Position numbers and translations under genes: made by a program
Shown: positions 1-9,128 of the stretch, piece after piece
Layout of the letters: each line of letters starts with the position of its first letter
Position numbering within the stretch: position 1 is the stretch's first letter
The notes under the pieces: generated by a model
The model's input: only the letters and a program-made list of their open reading frames with translations
Told to the model about the DNA's origin: nothing
The model's database searches: none
DNA from: DASQYE01 sp035940775
GTDB lineage: Bacteria > Acidobacteriota > Blastocatellia > Pyrinomonadales > Pyrinomonadaceae
Reading direction: 5' to 3'
Assembly (NCBI GenBank): GCA_035940775.1
Contig: DASZEN010000004.1
Coordinates: 62,001-126,000 of the forward strand
DNA length: 64,000 bases

Positions 1-62
1 CGCCGCCCCGAGTCGCGCCGCCCGTAATCAGATTGTCGCCCGGTGTCATGGAGTACGATTGA
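1..62 (+). CDS. 3' end of an unidentified gene (partial)
   Basis: An open frame enters from the left edge and ends at a TGA whose last base directly precedes the ATG of the next gene. Only about 19 residues are visible, ending in LSPGVMEYD. Zero spacing to the next gene suggests co-transcription and coupled translation. The fragment is too short to assign a family. Confidence 0.45.
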   Translation, partial: PPRVAPPVIRLSPGVMEYD

Positions 63-671
63 ATGAGCATTGAGATCGGAGAGGGCCGCCGCGCGCATCA
101 GGGCGAGTCGGCCGCGCCGCCTGCGCCAGTGGCGCGCACCATTGCGACGAGGAGCGCCCTGGTCGCGGCCGCTTGCGACTTTCGACTGCTCCTGATCGCG
201 CTCTGGCTCGGCGCTGCCGTCTTCTTCAGCGCGGCGGTCGCGCCGAGCGCCTTCGCCGTGCTGCGCTCGTTTCATCTGCCAAACGCCAACGAGATAGCGG
301 GCACAATCGTCACGCGCACGCTCGCCGTCGTGAATACGGGCGGATTTCTGATCGCCTCGGTGCTGCTCGCGAGCGCCTTTCTTTTTCGTCGCGCGGTGCG
401 ACGGGGCGCGCTCCTGGCCGAGACGCTCTCGCTGGCAGTGGTCGCGATCCTATGCGGCGCGGGGCAGTGGATTATCGCGGCGCGGATGCTAAGGCTGCGG
501 GCCGCGATGGGAAGACCCGTCGATGAGGTGGCGCAGAACGACCCCCTGCGCACCGCTTTTAATAGCCTGCATGGCTATTCCGTCGCCGCGCTCGGCATAG
601 CGATACTGGCAGGGGCGCTCGCCCTGTTGTTGATCGCGCGCCGCTCGCGCGCCTCAAGCTTTTCGGCATAA
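63..671 (+). CDS. DUF4149-like four-helix membrane protein
   Basis: A 202-residue inner-membrane protein of unknown biochemical role. After a polar N-terminus of about 38 residues there are four hydrophobic segments (about 40-65, 95-110, 120-140 and 172-195). The first contains an LWLGAAVFFSAAVAP stretch, typical of DUF4149/TMEM205-like proteins, and a charged loop precedes the last helix. The ATG follows the stop of the upstream gene directly, and the next gene starts 19 bases downstream on the same strand, so this sits inside an operon. Family assignment rests on the first helix and topology and is moderately secure. Confidence 0.65.
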   Translation: MSIEIGEGRRAHQGESAAPPAPVARTIATRSALVAAACDFRLLLIALWLGAAVFFSAAVAPSAFAVLRSFHLPNANEIAGTIVTRTLAVVNTGGFLIASVLLASAFLFRRAVRRGALLAETLSLAVVAILCGAGQWIIAARMLRLRAAMGRPVDEVAQNDPLRTAFNSLHGYSVAALGIAILAGALALLLIARRSRASSFSA

Positions 672-690
672 AAAGGGAGGGGAGTTTTAC

Positions 691-1512
691 GTGGAGACGA
701 TAGAGAGGATGGACGATTGGAGCGAGCGCTATGCGCGCTGGCAACAGGGACGGGAGGGCGGCGAAGACGCCGCACGCGCGACGGTCGGCGACGATTACCC
801 GTTCGTAGAGAACAAGCGCGCTCCCTTCAGACCGCTCGGACGCGCGCTGCCGATGCTCAGCCTGGCCCTGATCTCTTCGGCGGGCGCTTACATTGACGGC
901 ACAGAGGCTTTTGACCTTAACGCTTCGGGCGGCGACACGAGCGTTCGGGAGATACCCATAGAGGTCGAGGCCGAAGACCTGCGCTTTGCGGCGCGCGGCT
1001 ACGACCCGTCGGCGGTCGAGCAGGACATGAACGCGCAGGTTCCCATCCAGCGCCTCTACGAGTTTTCGAGTAACGGCATCATAGGGCGTCTGAATCCCGT
1101 CTGGTGGAGCTTTTGCGGTTTCATTCCGGATGCGGCGCGCATGACTGAGACGATGCTGCCGGAACTGGTCGAGCGCGTCAAGCGATATGAAGTCAACGCG
1201 GCGCTGCTCGTTCCCGCTTCGCGCCTGTGTCATCAATCGGTCGCCCTCGCGGCGCGCGCGCTCGAGACGGCGGGCATTCCGACCATCATGCTCGCCGTCG
1301 CCCGTGACGTGGTCGAGATGGTTCGCCCTCCGCGCGCCGTCTATTACAGGGGCGAATTGGGCAGCGTCGCGGGTCGCCCGCAGTGGCCCGAACACCAGCG
1401 GCGCATACTGGACGAGACGCTGCGGCTGCTCGAATCCCTGGATCAACCGACGGTGCGCAAACTGGTCGTCGAGTTGGAAACGCAGGTTCAAAACGCCAGA
1501 GGAGAAAGATAA
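691..1512 (+). CDS. Glycine/sarcosine/betaine/D-proline reductase B-like protein (Cys form)
   Basis: A 273-residue soluble protein resembling the GrdB/PrdB family of reductase component B. Family-like blocks are VGDDYPFVENKRAPF near residue 31, the GAYIDG region, the GDTSVREIP motif and the LLVPASRLCHQS segment near residues 173-184. The classical clostridial enzymes use selenocysteine and a pyruvoyl subunit. No in-frame UGA or partner subunit is visible here, and cysteines occur in SFCGF and RLCHQS. Many non-clostridial genomes carry such stand-alone paralogues of unknown substrate. The GTG start is preceded by a strong GGGAGGGGAG ribosome site. A redox role is plausible but inferred. Confidence 0.7.
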   Translation: METIERMDDWSERYARWQQGREGGEDAARATVGDDYPFVENKRAPFRPLGRALPMLSLALISSAGAYIDGTEAFDLNASGGDTSVREIPIEVEAEDLRFAARGYDPSAVEQDMNAQVPIQRLYEFSSNGIIGRLNPVWWSFCGFIPDAARMTETMLPELVERVKRYEVNAALLVPASRLCHQSVALAARALETAGIPTIMLAVARDVVEMVRPPRAVYYRGELGSVAGRPQWPEHQRRILDETLRLLESLDQPTVRKLVVELETQVQNARGER

Positions 1513-1635
1513 AGGAGCGACCAGCGGGGACGGCTGAAAGAGAGAAAGACTCGTCAATGGGGTTAAAAGCTGTCGGCCTCAGTCTCAAATTCGGCTGTGC
1601 CGAATCGGTGTTCGTGCCGGTTGCGGCGCGGCGCG

Positions 1636-4600
1636 TCAACGGGTCAAGGCGTTCTGGGTGACGGCGGCAATCGTTTCCGTGACCTGAGTGAAATCGAAGG
1701 GCTTGCCGATCAGGCTGTCTATCAAATCCTTTTCGCCCGGAGCGGGCACGGTGGCCTTGCCGTAGCCCGTGACGAGAATGATGCTCGTCGAGGGCCAGCG
1801 GCGACGTATCTCGCGCGCCACTTCCCAGCCGTCCATCTCGGGCATCGAGAGGTCTGTAAAGACCAGATCGAAATGCTCTGCGGCGAGCGCTTCCAGCGCC
1901 TGCGGCCCGCCATTGGCCGTCACTACCCTGTGGTTCAGGATCGAGAGCATCTCGGCCAGGGTGTCGCGCACGAAATCCTCATCGTCAATCACGAGGACGG
2001 AAAGAGATGGAACCTCCGCCATGTCCTCCCCGGCGTCCACGGTCGCTTGCGTGTGCTCGGCGGCGGCGGGCAGGTCAATCTCGAAAGTCGTGCCGCGCCC
2101 GACCTCAGACTCCACGCTTATCATTCCCTCGTGGCGCTCTATGATGCCGTAGCTGACGGCCAGCCCGAGCCCGGTTCCATGTGCGCCCTTGGTCGTGTAA
2201 AAGGGCTCGAAGATTCGCTCGCGCACGTCTTCGGGGATGCCCATGCCGGTATCAGTAAAGCGCAGGCGGAGGCGTTCGCCCTCGCGCGCACAACTGATCG
2301 CCAGGTGGCCGCCCGCGGGCATCGCGTCGACCGCATTGACGATCAGGTTGACGAAGACTTCGCGCAGTTCCGAGGCGTTGCCCAGGGTGAAGTTGGCGGG
2401 CTCGGCCAGAAGCTCAACGTCATAATGCAGCCCACGCATGCGCGCTTCGTTCTCCCAGCGCGTGCGCGTAATCTCCATAGCGTCGTGGAGCAGGCTGCCC
2501 GCATCCAGCAGCTCGAACTCCTTCTCCTGCGACTGTCGCGCGAAGGTCTGGATGCGTCGCACCGTGGCGGCGGCATCCTCGGCGGCCGTCTGGATGATGT
2601 CGAGGTTTCGCACCAGAGCCTCGGCGTGTACCTGTCGGCGCATCAACTGCGCACGCCCGAGAATGGCGGCGAGCGCGTTGTTAAAGTCGTGAGCGACGCC
2701 GGAGGCGAGTTGGCCCAGCGCGCGAAGCTTATCGGCCTGCGCGGCGCGGCGCTGATGCTGTTTGTGTTCCGTAATGTCGCGCGCGATGCCGAGCACGCCC
2801 GTCGTCCGGCCCTCTACGACGAGCGGCGCGTTATAGTAGAGCGCATCGCGCACCTCGCCGTCGCGTGTCAGGTAGCGGGCCTCGTAGGAGCACGGCTCGC
2901 CGCGCAGAGCGTTCTCGAAATTCTCCCGCGCCATCTCGTGGTCGGCCGGATGGATCACCTCAAGATAAAGGTGTCCGATCAAATCTTCCGAACGATAGCC
3001 GCTGATCTCCGTAGACGCCGTATTGAGCCACAGGAAGTGGCCCCTTGTATCTACGGCGAAGATCGGATCGCGCACGCTCTCAAGCACGTTGGTCAACAGC
3101 GACTGGCGCTCGCGCGCGACCGCCTCCACCTTTCGCAGCTCCGAAAGATCGCGCGCCGTACAGACCGCGCCGACCGTATTGCTCTCGCGCTCGATGACGG
3201 GCTCGACCGTGACCAGCAGCGGGCGATTATAGCGTTCGGGCGTGACCTCCAGCGTCACGCTGCGCTCTTCGCGAATGCTGCGCTCGACGATACACGTCTC
3301 ATCCGTCTCGCTCGCGCGCAGGATGTCGCAGCAGCGACGGCCCATCAGGAGATGGGGCCAGGTGTCCTCCATCGCCGCGCCCGTGCGATTGACGCGGATC
3401 AGTTGCCCCTCGTGGTCGAAGATAAAGATGCCGTCGGACATCGAGTTGAAGGTCGCTTCCCATTCCTTCTTGGCGCGCCGCATCATCTCGAAAAGCTCTG
3501 CCTGCGCGATGCCGGTCGCAAGCTGTCCGGCGACCGCCTCGACGAGCGCCACTTCATCCTCCGTCCAGTGCCGGACGCGATCCGTCTGATGTATGCAGAG
3601 CGCGCCTCGAAAGCGCCCGTTGACGATCACGGGGCAATCTATCTTGGAGCGGACGCCGACCAGCTCGGCGCGCACGCGCACATAAGAGTTCAACTCCGTC
3701 GGCCCACTCGAAAACTGTCGCGCGTCGTTGATGACCACCGGCTGCGTCGAGTACATAAGGCGCTGGCCGATGGGGTCGTTGTAGCTCACGTCAACGTGGC
3801 GGATGCTCGAAGAGTTAGGGGCGACGTATTCATGCTCGACGGGCGAGCGCTCGCGGCTCGGGTCATAGAGGTGCAGGTGGACGCGCGAAGCGTTGAGGGC
3901 GAGACCCAGCTCGCGCGTCGCCGTGCTGAGGACTTCGGGCAGCGAGAGCGATGCGCGGATAGCGAGGCTCAGGCGATTGATGAGGGCTTCGCGCGAGGAT
4001 GTCGCCTCGGCCTTTTGATACAGCTCGGCGTGGCGAATCGCAATCCCGGTCTGGTCGGCCGCCGCGCGCGCCAACGCGATGTCCTCTTCCGACCAGTGCC
4101 GCAGGCTTCGAATGGTCGAGATCGCAAAGACGGCCGGAAGCTCGTCGCCCACCTTAATCGCCACGTACATCAGCGAACGTATGCCGCGCGCGCGAAGCAC
4201 CCCGTTATATACCTCGTTCAAGCGCTCGTCTGTCGCCGCATCGTCAAAGGTCAGGACGCCATGTTCACGAACGCCCGCGATAACGTCAGCGAATTGAGAT
4301 AGATCGTAGTTGAGAGTCGCCGGAGGCAGCCCCGGCGCGGTGTACTCCGCCACATAGCGCACCAGTCCCGCATCTATATCGAACTTGAACAGAGAGCAGC
4401 GGTCGACGTTCAGATGCCTGCCCAGTTCCTCGACCGCCGAGCGGAAAATCTCCGCCGGGTTGAGAGAATGACGCACGGCTCCCGAAATGCGATTGATGAG
4501 CGCCTCGCGCTTGACCTGTTGGGCCAACGCCTCGTCGGCGCGCTTGCGCTCGGTCACGTCGCGTCCGATGCCCTGCACGCCGACCGCCTTGCCGTCCTGG

Positions 4601-6030
4601 TAAATCAGGCGCGTGCTGACTTCAAGCGAGACGCGGCGTCCTCCGCGAGCATTGATGTCCAGCTCGTAGACGGTCGAAACATCCTCGTTCGTCTTAAGCG
4701 CGATCATCCCGCGCGCCTTCTCGATGTGCTCGGGCGCGACGACCTGCGCAATGTTCATCCGCAAAGCCTCGTCGCGCGTGTAGCCCGTGATGCGCTCGCC
4801 CGTCTTATTGAGCGACGTGAAATTCCCTGCCATGTCGTGCGTATAGATGAGGTCGTTGGCGTTCTCGAAGAGATCGCGGTAGCGCTTCTCGTTCTCGCGC
4901 AGGGCCTCCTCGGCGCGCTTGCGCTCCGTGATGTCGCGTACCACGGTGCAGAGCGCCTGCTTGCCGCCAAAGGAGACGCTGTTGACGCTGATCTCGACAT
5001 CCACGGGCGAGCCGTCCCGGCGCAGGTGCTGGCGCTCTCCTATGAAGTGATAACCCGCCGTCAGAACCTTACCTATATTTTCGTCTATGGTTTCAGCGCT
5101 GGCGGCGGCAACGTCGTAGAGCGTCAGCTTGAGAATCTCTTCGGGCGTGTAGCCGAGCAGGCTACAATAGGCCGGGTTGGCTTCGAGGATGCGCTTGGTC
5201 TCGATGTCGGCGAGAAAGATTCCGTCCGACGATTGCTCGACCAGAGCGCGGTATCGTTCCTCGCTCTCGCGCATGGCCTCTTCAACCGTCATGCGCTCCG
5301 TGATGTCGCGCACCACGGCGCGCACGCCCACGGCGTCGCCCTGGCCGTCGCGCACAGGCGTTATTATCGCCTCAAGATAACGCGCGACGCCGCTCGCATC
5401 CCTGAGATGGTGGAGGCGACGCAGGGGCTCGTCCGACGTGGGCTGCTGAATCTCGGAGATATTTCCGGCGGCTTCCTCCGTGCCGATCAGCTCGCTCAAA
5501 GGCGCACCGACAAGCTCGGATGCGGGCCGACCGAAGAAGCGCGCTCCGGCCTCGTTGATACTGGTGATCGTGCCGTCCATATCGCCCGTGTAGATGATGT
5601 CGGCCGATTCCTCTACGATCTCGCGGTAGTGGCGCTCGACGCGATGACGTTCGGCGAGGCGCGCCACCTTGACCAGCAGCTCCTGACGGCGAAACGGTAT
5701 CTGAAGGTAATCGTCTGCGCCCGCCACCAACCCGTCGAGGCTGTCTTTCTCTTCGGTTCTCAGCGCGCTCATTAATAGCACCGGCACGGAGGCCGTACGC
5801 GCGTCGCGCTTGAGACGCTGGCAAAGCTCGAAGCCGTCCATCAAGGGCATCACAACGTCGCTGATTATGATGTCGGGTTCGACTATGAGGGCCAGCTCCA
5901 GCGCGCGGCTGCCGCTCTCGGCTGTGATTACCTTGTAGTCTTCACGCTCAAGGAAGACCGTCAACAACTCAAGCACATTCGGCTCGTCATTGACTGTAAG
6001 GACAACGGGGCGTTTGAGGGCAGTGTTCAT
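1636..6030 (-). CDS. Hybrid sensor histidine kinase: REC-PAS(3)-GAF(2)-PAS(2)-HisKA-HATPase-REC
   Basis: A cytoplasmic multi-sensor kinase of 1464 residues with no membrane segment. Order: receiver 1 (about 8-125, phospho-acceptor Asp58 in SDVVMPLMDG), three PAS domains (about 140-510), two GAF domains (about 540-870), two further PAS domains (880-1095), HisKA with His1114 in SGVAHDFNN, HATPase_c with the N box (LIVNAVDAM) and G boxes (DTGMGIP, GTGLGLAVS), and receiver 2 (1344-1464; Asp1393, Lys1443). Receiver 1 reads QIPF where the conserved Lys-Pro should be, so the Lys is replaced. The ATG at 6030 was chosen because the receiver fold begins directly after it; a TTG 39 bases upstream would only add an unstructured tail. 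Several PAS/GAF sensors suggest integration of redox, light or small-ligand signals. No dedicated response-regulator gene is adjacent. Confidence 0.9.
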   Translation of the reverse strand: MNTALKRPVVLTVNDEPNVLELLTVFLEREDYKVITAESGSRALELALIVEPDIIISDVVMPLMDGFELCQRLKRDARTASVPVLLMSALRTEEKDSLDGLVAGADDYLQIPFRRQELLVKVARLAERHRVERHYREIVEESADIIYTGDMDGTITSINEAGARFFGRPASELVGAPLSELIGTEEAAGNISEIQQPTSDEPLRRLHHLRDASGVARYLEAIITPVRDGQGDAVGVRAVVRDITERMTVEEAMRESEERYRALVEQSSDGIFLADIETKRILEANPAYCSLLGYTPEEILKLTLYDVAAASAETIDENIGKVLTAGYHFIGERQHLRRDGSPVDVEISVNSVSFGGKQALCTVVRDITERKRAEEALRENEKRYRDLFENANDLIYTHDMAGNFTSLNKTGERITGYTRDEALRMNIAQVVAPEHIEKARGMIALKTNEDVSTVYELDINARGGRRVSLEVSTRLIYQDGKAVGVQGIGRDVTERKRADEALAQQVKREALINRISGAVRHSLNPAEIFRSAVEELGRHLNVDRCSLFKFDIDAGLVRYVAEYTAPGLPPATLNYDLSQFADVIAGVREHGVLTFDDAATDERLNEVYNGVLRARGIRSLMYVAIKVGDELPAVFAISTIRSLRHWSEEDIALARAAADQTGIAIRHAELYQKAEATSSREALINRLSLAIRASLSLPEVLSTATRELGLALNASRVHLHLYDPSRERSPVEHEYVAPNSSSIRHVDVSYNDPIGQRLMYSTQPVVINDARQFSSGPTELNSYVRVRAELVGVRSKIDCPVIVNGRFRGALCIHQTDRVRHWTEDEVALVEAVAGQLATGIAQAELFEMMRRAKKEWEATFNSMSDGIFIFDHEGQLIRVNRTGAAMEDTWPHLLMGRRCCDILRASETDETCIVERSIREERSVTLEVTPERYNRPLLVTVEPVIERESNTVGAVCTARDLSELRKVEAVARERQSLLTNVLESVRDPIFAVDTRGHFLWLNTASTEISGYRSEDLIGHLYLEVIHPADHEMARENFENALRGEPCSYEARYLTRDGEVRDALYYNAPLVVEGRTTGVLGIARDITEHKQHQRRAAQADKLRALGQLASGVAHDFNNALAAILGRAQLMRRQVHAEALVRNLDIIQTAAEDAAATVRRIQTFARQSQEKEFELLDAGSLLHDAMEITRTRWENEARMRGLHYDVELLAEPANFTLGNASELREVFVNLIVNAVDAMPAGGHLAISCAREGERLRLRFTDTGMGIPEDVRERIFEPFYTTKGAHGTGLGLAVSYGIIERHEGMISVESEVGRGTTFEIDLPAAAEHTQATVDAGEDMAEVPSLSVLVIDDEDFVRDTLAEMLSILNHRVVTANGGPQALEALAAEHFDLVFTDLSMPEMDGWEVAREIRRRWPSTSIILVTGYGKATVPAPGEKDLIDSLIGKPFDFTQVTETIAAVTQNALTR

Positions 6031-6449
6031 CTTCGTCACAACAGAGAGAGAGAATCGGTGGCTGTGCAAAAAAGCCCTTCGTGCCCATGAGCGGAATAAA
6101 AAAGGGGCCGAGGGGAGGCATCTGCCTGACTAACCGCTTGGGGTTTTTAACTTCTGGTTTCCGACGTGCGAGGGCTAATTCAAGCACGTTCGTTGTAGGA
6201 GAGTTCGCGTCGTTTCAGGTGTGAGGACGCGTTTCATACTTTTACCCGCTTCACCACCCGGCTCGCCCCGTATGGCAGGGGGGAGCGGCGCGATCCGCTC
6301 GCAGAGTATAACAAAGCAAAAACATGGTTGTCACGCGGAAACCAGGGATTTAGAGAGGGATGGAGGTAAAAAGCCCCATATTCATAGTCACAGGCAGGCC
6401 GCCAGAGCGTTTTCCGTAGCGACCACCCGCTTTCCAGTCGCTTCACGCC
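6031..6449. other. Intergenic leader of the hybrid kinase
   Basis: About 420 bases between the kinase start and the stop of the upstream VWA gene, both on the minus strand. It holds AT-rich stretches and short self-complementary runs around 6110-6125. I see no convincing coding frame and no promoter with both boxes. Confidence 0.4.
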
Positions 6450-7640
6450 TCATTTTTTAGCCGCCGTCGCTTTGGCGAAATACCCCTGCCTGTAAGTCAG
6501 GCGCAGGTTCTTGCGCATTTGCGGATTGGCGATCTCGATCTGGACGCGACGATACGAGCCGTCGCGATTCTTATTAGTCGGCGAGTAGGCGACCAGGTAC
6601 TGCGAGCGCAGCTCTTCCTGAATCTGTGCGAAGGCGGCGCGCAAATCCTGTTCATCGACGGGGAAGAAGGCGCGGCCGCCCGTGCGCTCCGAAACTTTTT
6701 TGAGCCTGCCTTCATCTATGCCGCCGTAATATTCATCGCCGATGCCTATGCTGTAGATCACGGCGTCGGCCCTGACGGCGCGATCAATCGCTTCGTCCAT
6801 CTTCTTCTGGCTGCTCGAATCAAAACCGTCCGTCAGCAGAATAATGGCGCGGCGCGTCTTATCCGAGGTTTGCGTCAGAATTTCGTCGGACGTAACCCAG
6901 ATGGCATCCCAGATGGCCGTGGAACCGGCCAGATTCTGATTCGTGCCGGAGATGGGCGGAGTTCCGGCGACCTGTCCGCTACCGAGGTAGCCGGAGGGAG
7001 GCACGAACTCGACGCGGCCTATGGCGTTGCGCACGCGCGAGGCGTTACTGGTGAGCCCCTGTTCGAGAGTCGCATCGCCCGTGAAAGAGACAACGGCCAT
7101 CTCGTCCTTTTCAGGACGAAGCACCGCATCGACGAAGGCGCTGGCGGCGGCCTTCTCTATCGGAAGGGTTCTCTCTTCGGAGGCGCTGGTGTCGATCACT
7201 ATGGCGAGCGAGAGAGGCAGATCGGTCTGGCGCTGGAAGGTGAAGACCTCCTGCGCCTGACCGTCTTCGATCACGCGTATGTCTTCCTGTTTGAGGGTGG
7301 TCACAAAGCGCTTCTGCTTATCGACGGCGGTGAAAAGGATATTGGTCAGATCGGTCTCGACGCGCACGACATCCTCGTCCTGTAGCGTCGGGTCGTCATC
7401 GCCAGACGTGGCGGGCTGCTGCGGCTGCGGCGAAGTCTGCTGTGGCGTTTGCCGCTCGGTTGCCCCCGTAGTGGTGGTGGTGGCGGTGGCGCGTCGCTGG
7501 CGCGTCGCGTTCTCCGTCGTCGCGGGCTGCTGCTGCGGCTGCTGCTGTGCACGGACGCTTCCGGTCAGAGCGCCGCCGGAGGCGAGCACCGCGATGAGCA
7601 TTAATGCGAGAGCGTATGTGAGCCGACGTTTACTGAACAT
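6450..7640 (-). CDS. Secreted VWA-domain protein (acidobacterial VWFA-related type)
   Basis: A 396-residue exported protein. Residues 1-31 form a signal peptide ending near VRAQ. A long Gln/Thr/Pro-rich linker (32-85) follows, then a short all-beta segment (RVETDLTNILFTAVD) and a von Willebrand A domain whose metal site begins VIDTSAS (DxSxS), with a downstream LLTDGFDS loop. The C-terminus ends in the SQYLVAYSPTNKNRDGSYRRVQIEI block shared by the acidobacterial VWFA-related proteins. These are presumed adhesion or protein-interaction modules at the cell surface. The neighbour at 7730 is a paralogue on the same strand, 89 bases away, so the pair could be one transcript. Confidence 0.85.
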   Translation of the reverse strand: MFSKRRLTYALALMLIAVLASGGALTGSVRAQQQPQQQPATTENATRQRRATATTTTTGATERQTPQQTSPQPQQPATSGDDDPTLQDEDVVRVETDLTNILFTAVDKQKRFVTTLKQEDIRVIEDGQAQEVFTFQRQTDLPLSLAIVIDTSASEERTLPIEKAAASAFVDAVLRPEKDEMAVVSFTGDATLEQGLTSNASRVRNAIGRVEFVPPSGYLGSGQVAGTPPISGTNQNLAGSTAIWDAIWVTSDEILTQTSDKTRRAIILLTDGFDSSSQKKMDEAIDRAVRADAVIYSIGIGDEYYGGIDEGRLKKVSERTGGRAFFPVDEQDLRAAFAQIQEELRSQYLVAYSPTNKNRDGSYRRVQIEIANPQMRKNLRLTYRQGYFAKATAAKK

Positions 7641-7729
7641 TGCAATTCTACCGCCAATTCTTTGAGAGAAGAGAGAGAGAGGCGCTCCGGGAACCGGCTT
7701 CCCTGCATCTCAGAGCCCGACCCCTTGAT

Positions 7730-8770
7730 TTATTGTGACGCCATGACGCTATCACTCGACGCCCTGTAGCCGCGTCTTGTTCGCACCTTCATGCCGTCGC
7801 GCCCCGATGCGAGCTTGACCTCGACGCGACGGAAGCTGCCATCATAGCGGTCGTTACTGGGCTTGTAGGTGACTATGTACTGCGAGCGCAGCTCCTTTGA
7901 AATCTTGTTGAATGAGCGTTCGAGCGCGAGCACGTCGCCGGTAAAGAAAGCCGTGCCGCCCGTCTCCGCTGTCAGTCTCTCAAGCTCGCGGTCGCCGCGA
8001 TCCGATACCTGTCCGGCCTCGACGCCGGGAACCGAACCGGAGAAACCGGCTTTGGTAGAGATGGCGAAGATGGTCGTCTCGGTGCGCTGCGCGATGTCTA
8101 TGGCATCATTGAGCGTGGCGCGGCTGTAGGTATCGTCGCCGTCCGTGATGACGACGATTACGCGGCGGCCCGGCGCGGTACGCATCTTTTCGTCGCAGAA
8201 CTGCCAGATGGCATCATAGAGCGACGTATGCTGGCCGGGCTTCTTGACGCTGTCGACGGCGCGGTCAAGCTCATCCAGCTTGTCCGTGAAATCCTGTCGG
8301 AGCGTAATCTCGTCGTCGAACGTCATGAACGCGGCCTTGTCCTTACGCAGGCGCGTCACCGTATAGATAAAGTTCTTGGCGGATTCCTGCTCGAATTTGA
8401 GCTTCCCGGCGGTGGAATACGAGGTGTCCATCAGGACGCCGATATAGACCGGAAAAGTCTCGCTCTCGTCCGAGAAGGTTTCAATCGTCTGCGGCTTCTT
8501 GTCTTCCATAACGAGGAAATCGCTGGCCGTGAGGCCGGAGACGAACTGCTGCTTCTTATCGAGCACAGTGATGGGCAGGCGCACGCGGCGAATAAAGACG
8601 ACCTCGCGGCCGGGGTCTTGCTCGCTCTGCTGCCCGGTTCGGGTCGCAGGCTGTTGCTGCTGCTGCGGCGAAGGCTGCGGCTTTGGCTGGCCGAACGCTG
8701 CGGCCGGTGATGCGAGCACACAAAGCGCGGCCGTCGCCAGCGTCAACAAAAAGATGAAAGCTCTTCTCAT
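7730..8770 (-). CDS. Secreted VWA-domain protein (paralogue)
   Basis: A 346-residue protein with a signal peptide (1-27, ending AFGQ), a Gln-rich linker, a beta segment (RLPITVLDKKQQFVSGLTASDF) and a VWA domain with the metal-site motif MDTSYS followed by VITDGDDTYS. It ends with the LRSQYIVTYKPSNDRYDGSFRRVEVKL block also found in the 6450..7640 gene. The order of modules and the tail match the acidobacterial VWFA-related family. It is the first gene of a probable two-gene unit and is divergent from the kinase at 9129. No strong ribosome site precedes the ATG. Confidence 0.85.
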   Translation of the reverse strand: MRRAFIFLLTLATAALCVLASPAAAFGQPKPQPSPQQQQQPATRTGQQSEQDPGREVVFIRRVRLPITVLDKKQQFVSGLTASDFLVMEDKKPQTIETFSDESETFPVYIGVLMDTSYSTAGKLKFEQESAKNFIYTVTRLRKDKAAFMTFDDEITLRQDFTDKLDELDRAVDSVKKPGQHTSLYDAIWQFCDEKMRTAPGRRVIVVITDGDDTYSRATLNDAIDIAQRTETTIFAISTKAGFSGSVPGVEAGQVSDRGDRELERLTAETGGTAFFTGDVLALERSFNKISKELRSQYIVTYKPSNDRYDGSFRRVEVKLASGRDGMKVRTRRGYRASSDSVMASQ

Positions 8771-9128
8771 AAAAATCGAAATCAGAGACGTTAGATTGAA
8801 AGGCCGTTACGTCTATTGACGACAACGCATTATGATGCCCGCACGGCGATTTGCCGTTGCCCCTACAGAGGGCCCTCAGCGGAAGCCATAGTATAGCAAT
8901 CGGGCTTTAAAATCGCATTCCTGCGCGCTCCGTTCAGGGGCGCGCGCCCACGGAAGCCTTCACTCCAACTATTTAGTTGACCGGCGACCAATGGTACAAT
9001 GCCGCCAAGACCTGGTAAGAACGTCTTGTAAGGCCGCAACCTCAAGATTTAGCAGCAAGCTTTTCGGGTTCTATCCTGACAGCGCGTTATAGCCCTTTGT
9101 GTGTGTCCATCCTGAGATTTGAAGAGTT
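8771..9128. other. Divergent intergenic region
   Basis: About 360 bases between the VWA gene (minus) and the kinase gene (plus). It contains an extended -10 promoter candidate for the kinase and a small hairpin in the leader at about 9007-9030 (arms CAAGAC and GTCTTG, 11-base loop). I see no coding frame with support. Confidence 0.4.
8992..9000 (+). promoter_or_regulatory. Extended -10 promoter candidate for the kinase gene
   Basis: TGGTACAAT gives an extended -10 (TGn plus TACAAT at 8995-9000). The -35 position reads TTTAGT, a poor match, as expected for extended -10 promoters. Transcription would start near 9007, leaving a leader of about 120 bases before the GTG at 9129. Confidence 0.3.

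Noticed and set aside
1597..4302. 901-codon plus-strand open frame
   Set aside because: It lies wholly antisense to the hybrid kinase, whose domains are fully recognisable; the antisense reading is Arg/Ala/Val-rich with no motifs.
6234..6446. 70-codon minus frame upstream of the hybrid kinase
   Set aside because: Composition and start context are unlike the real genes nearby.
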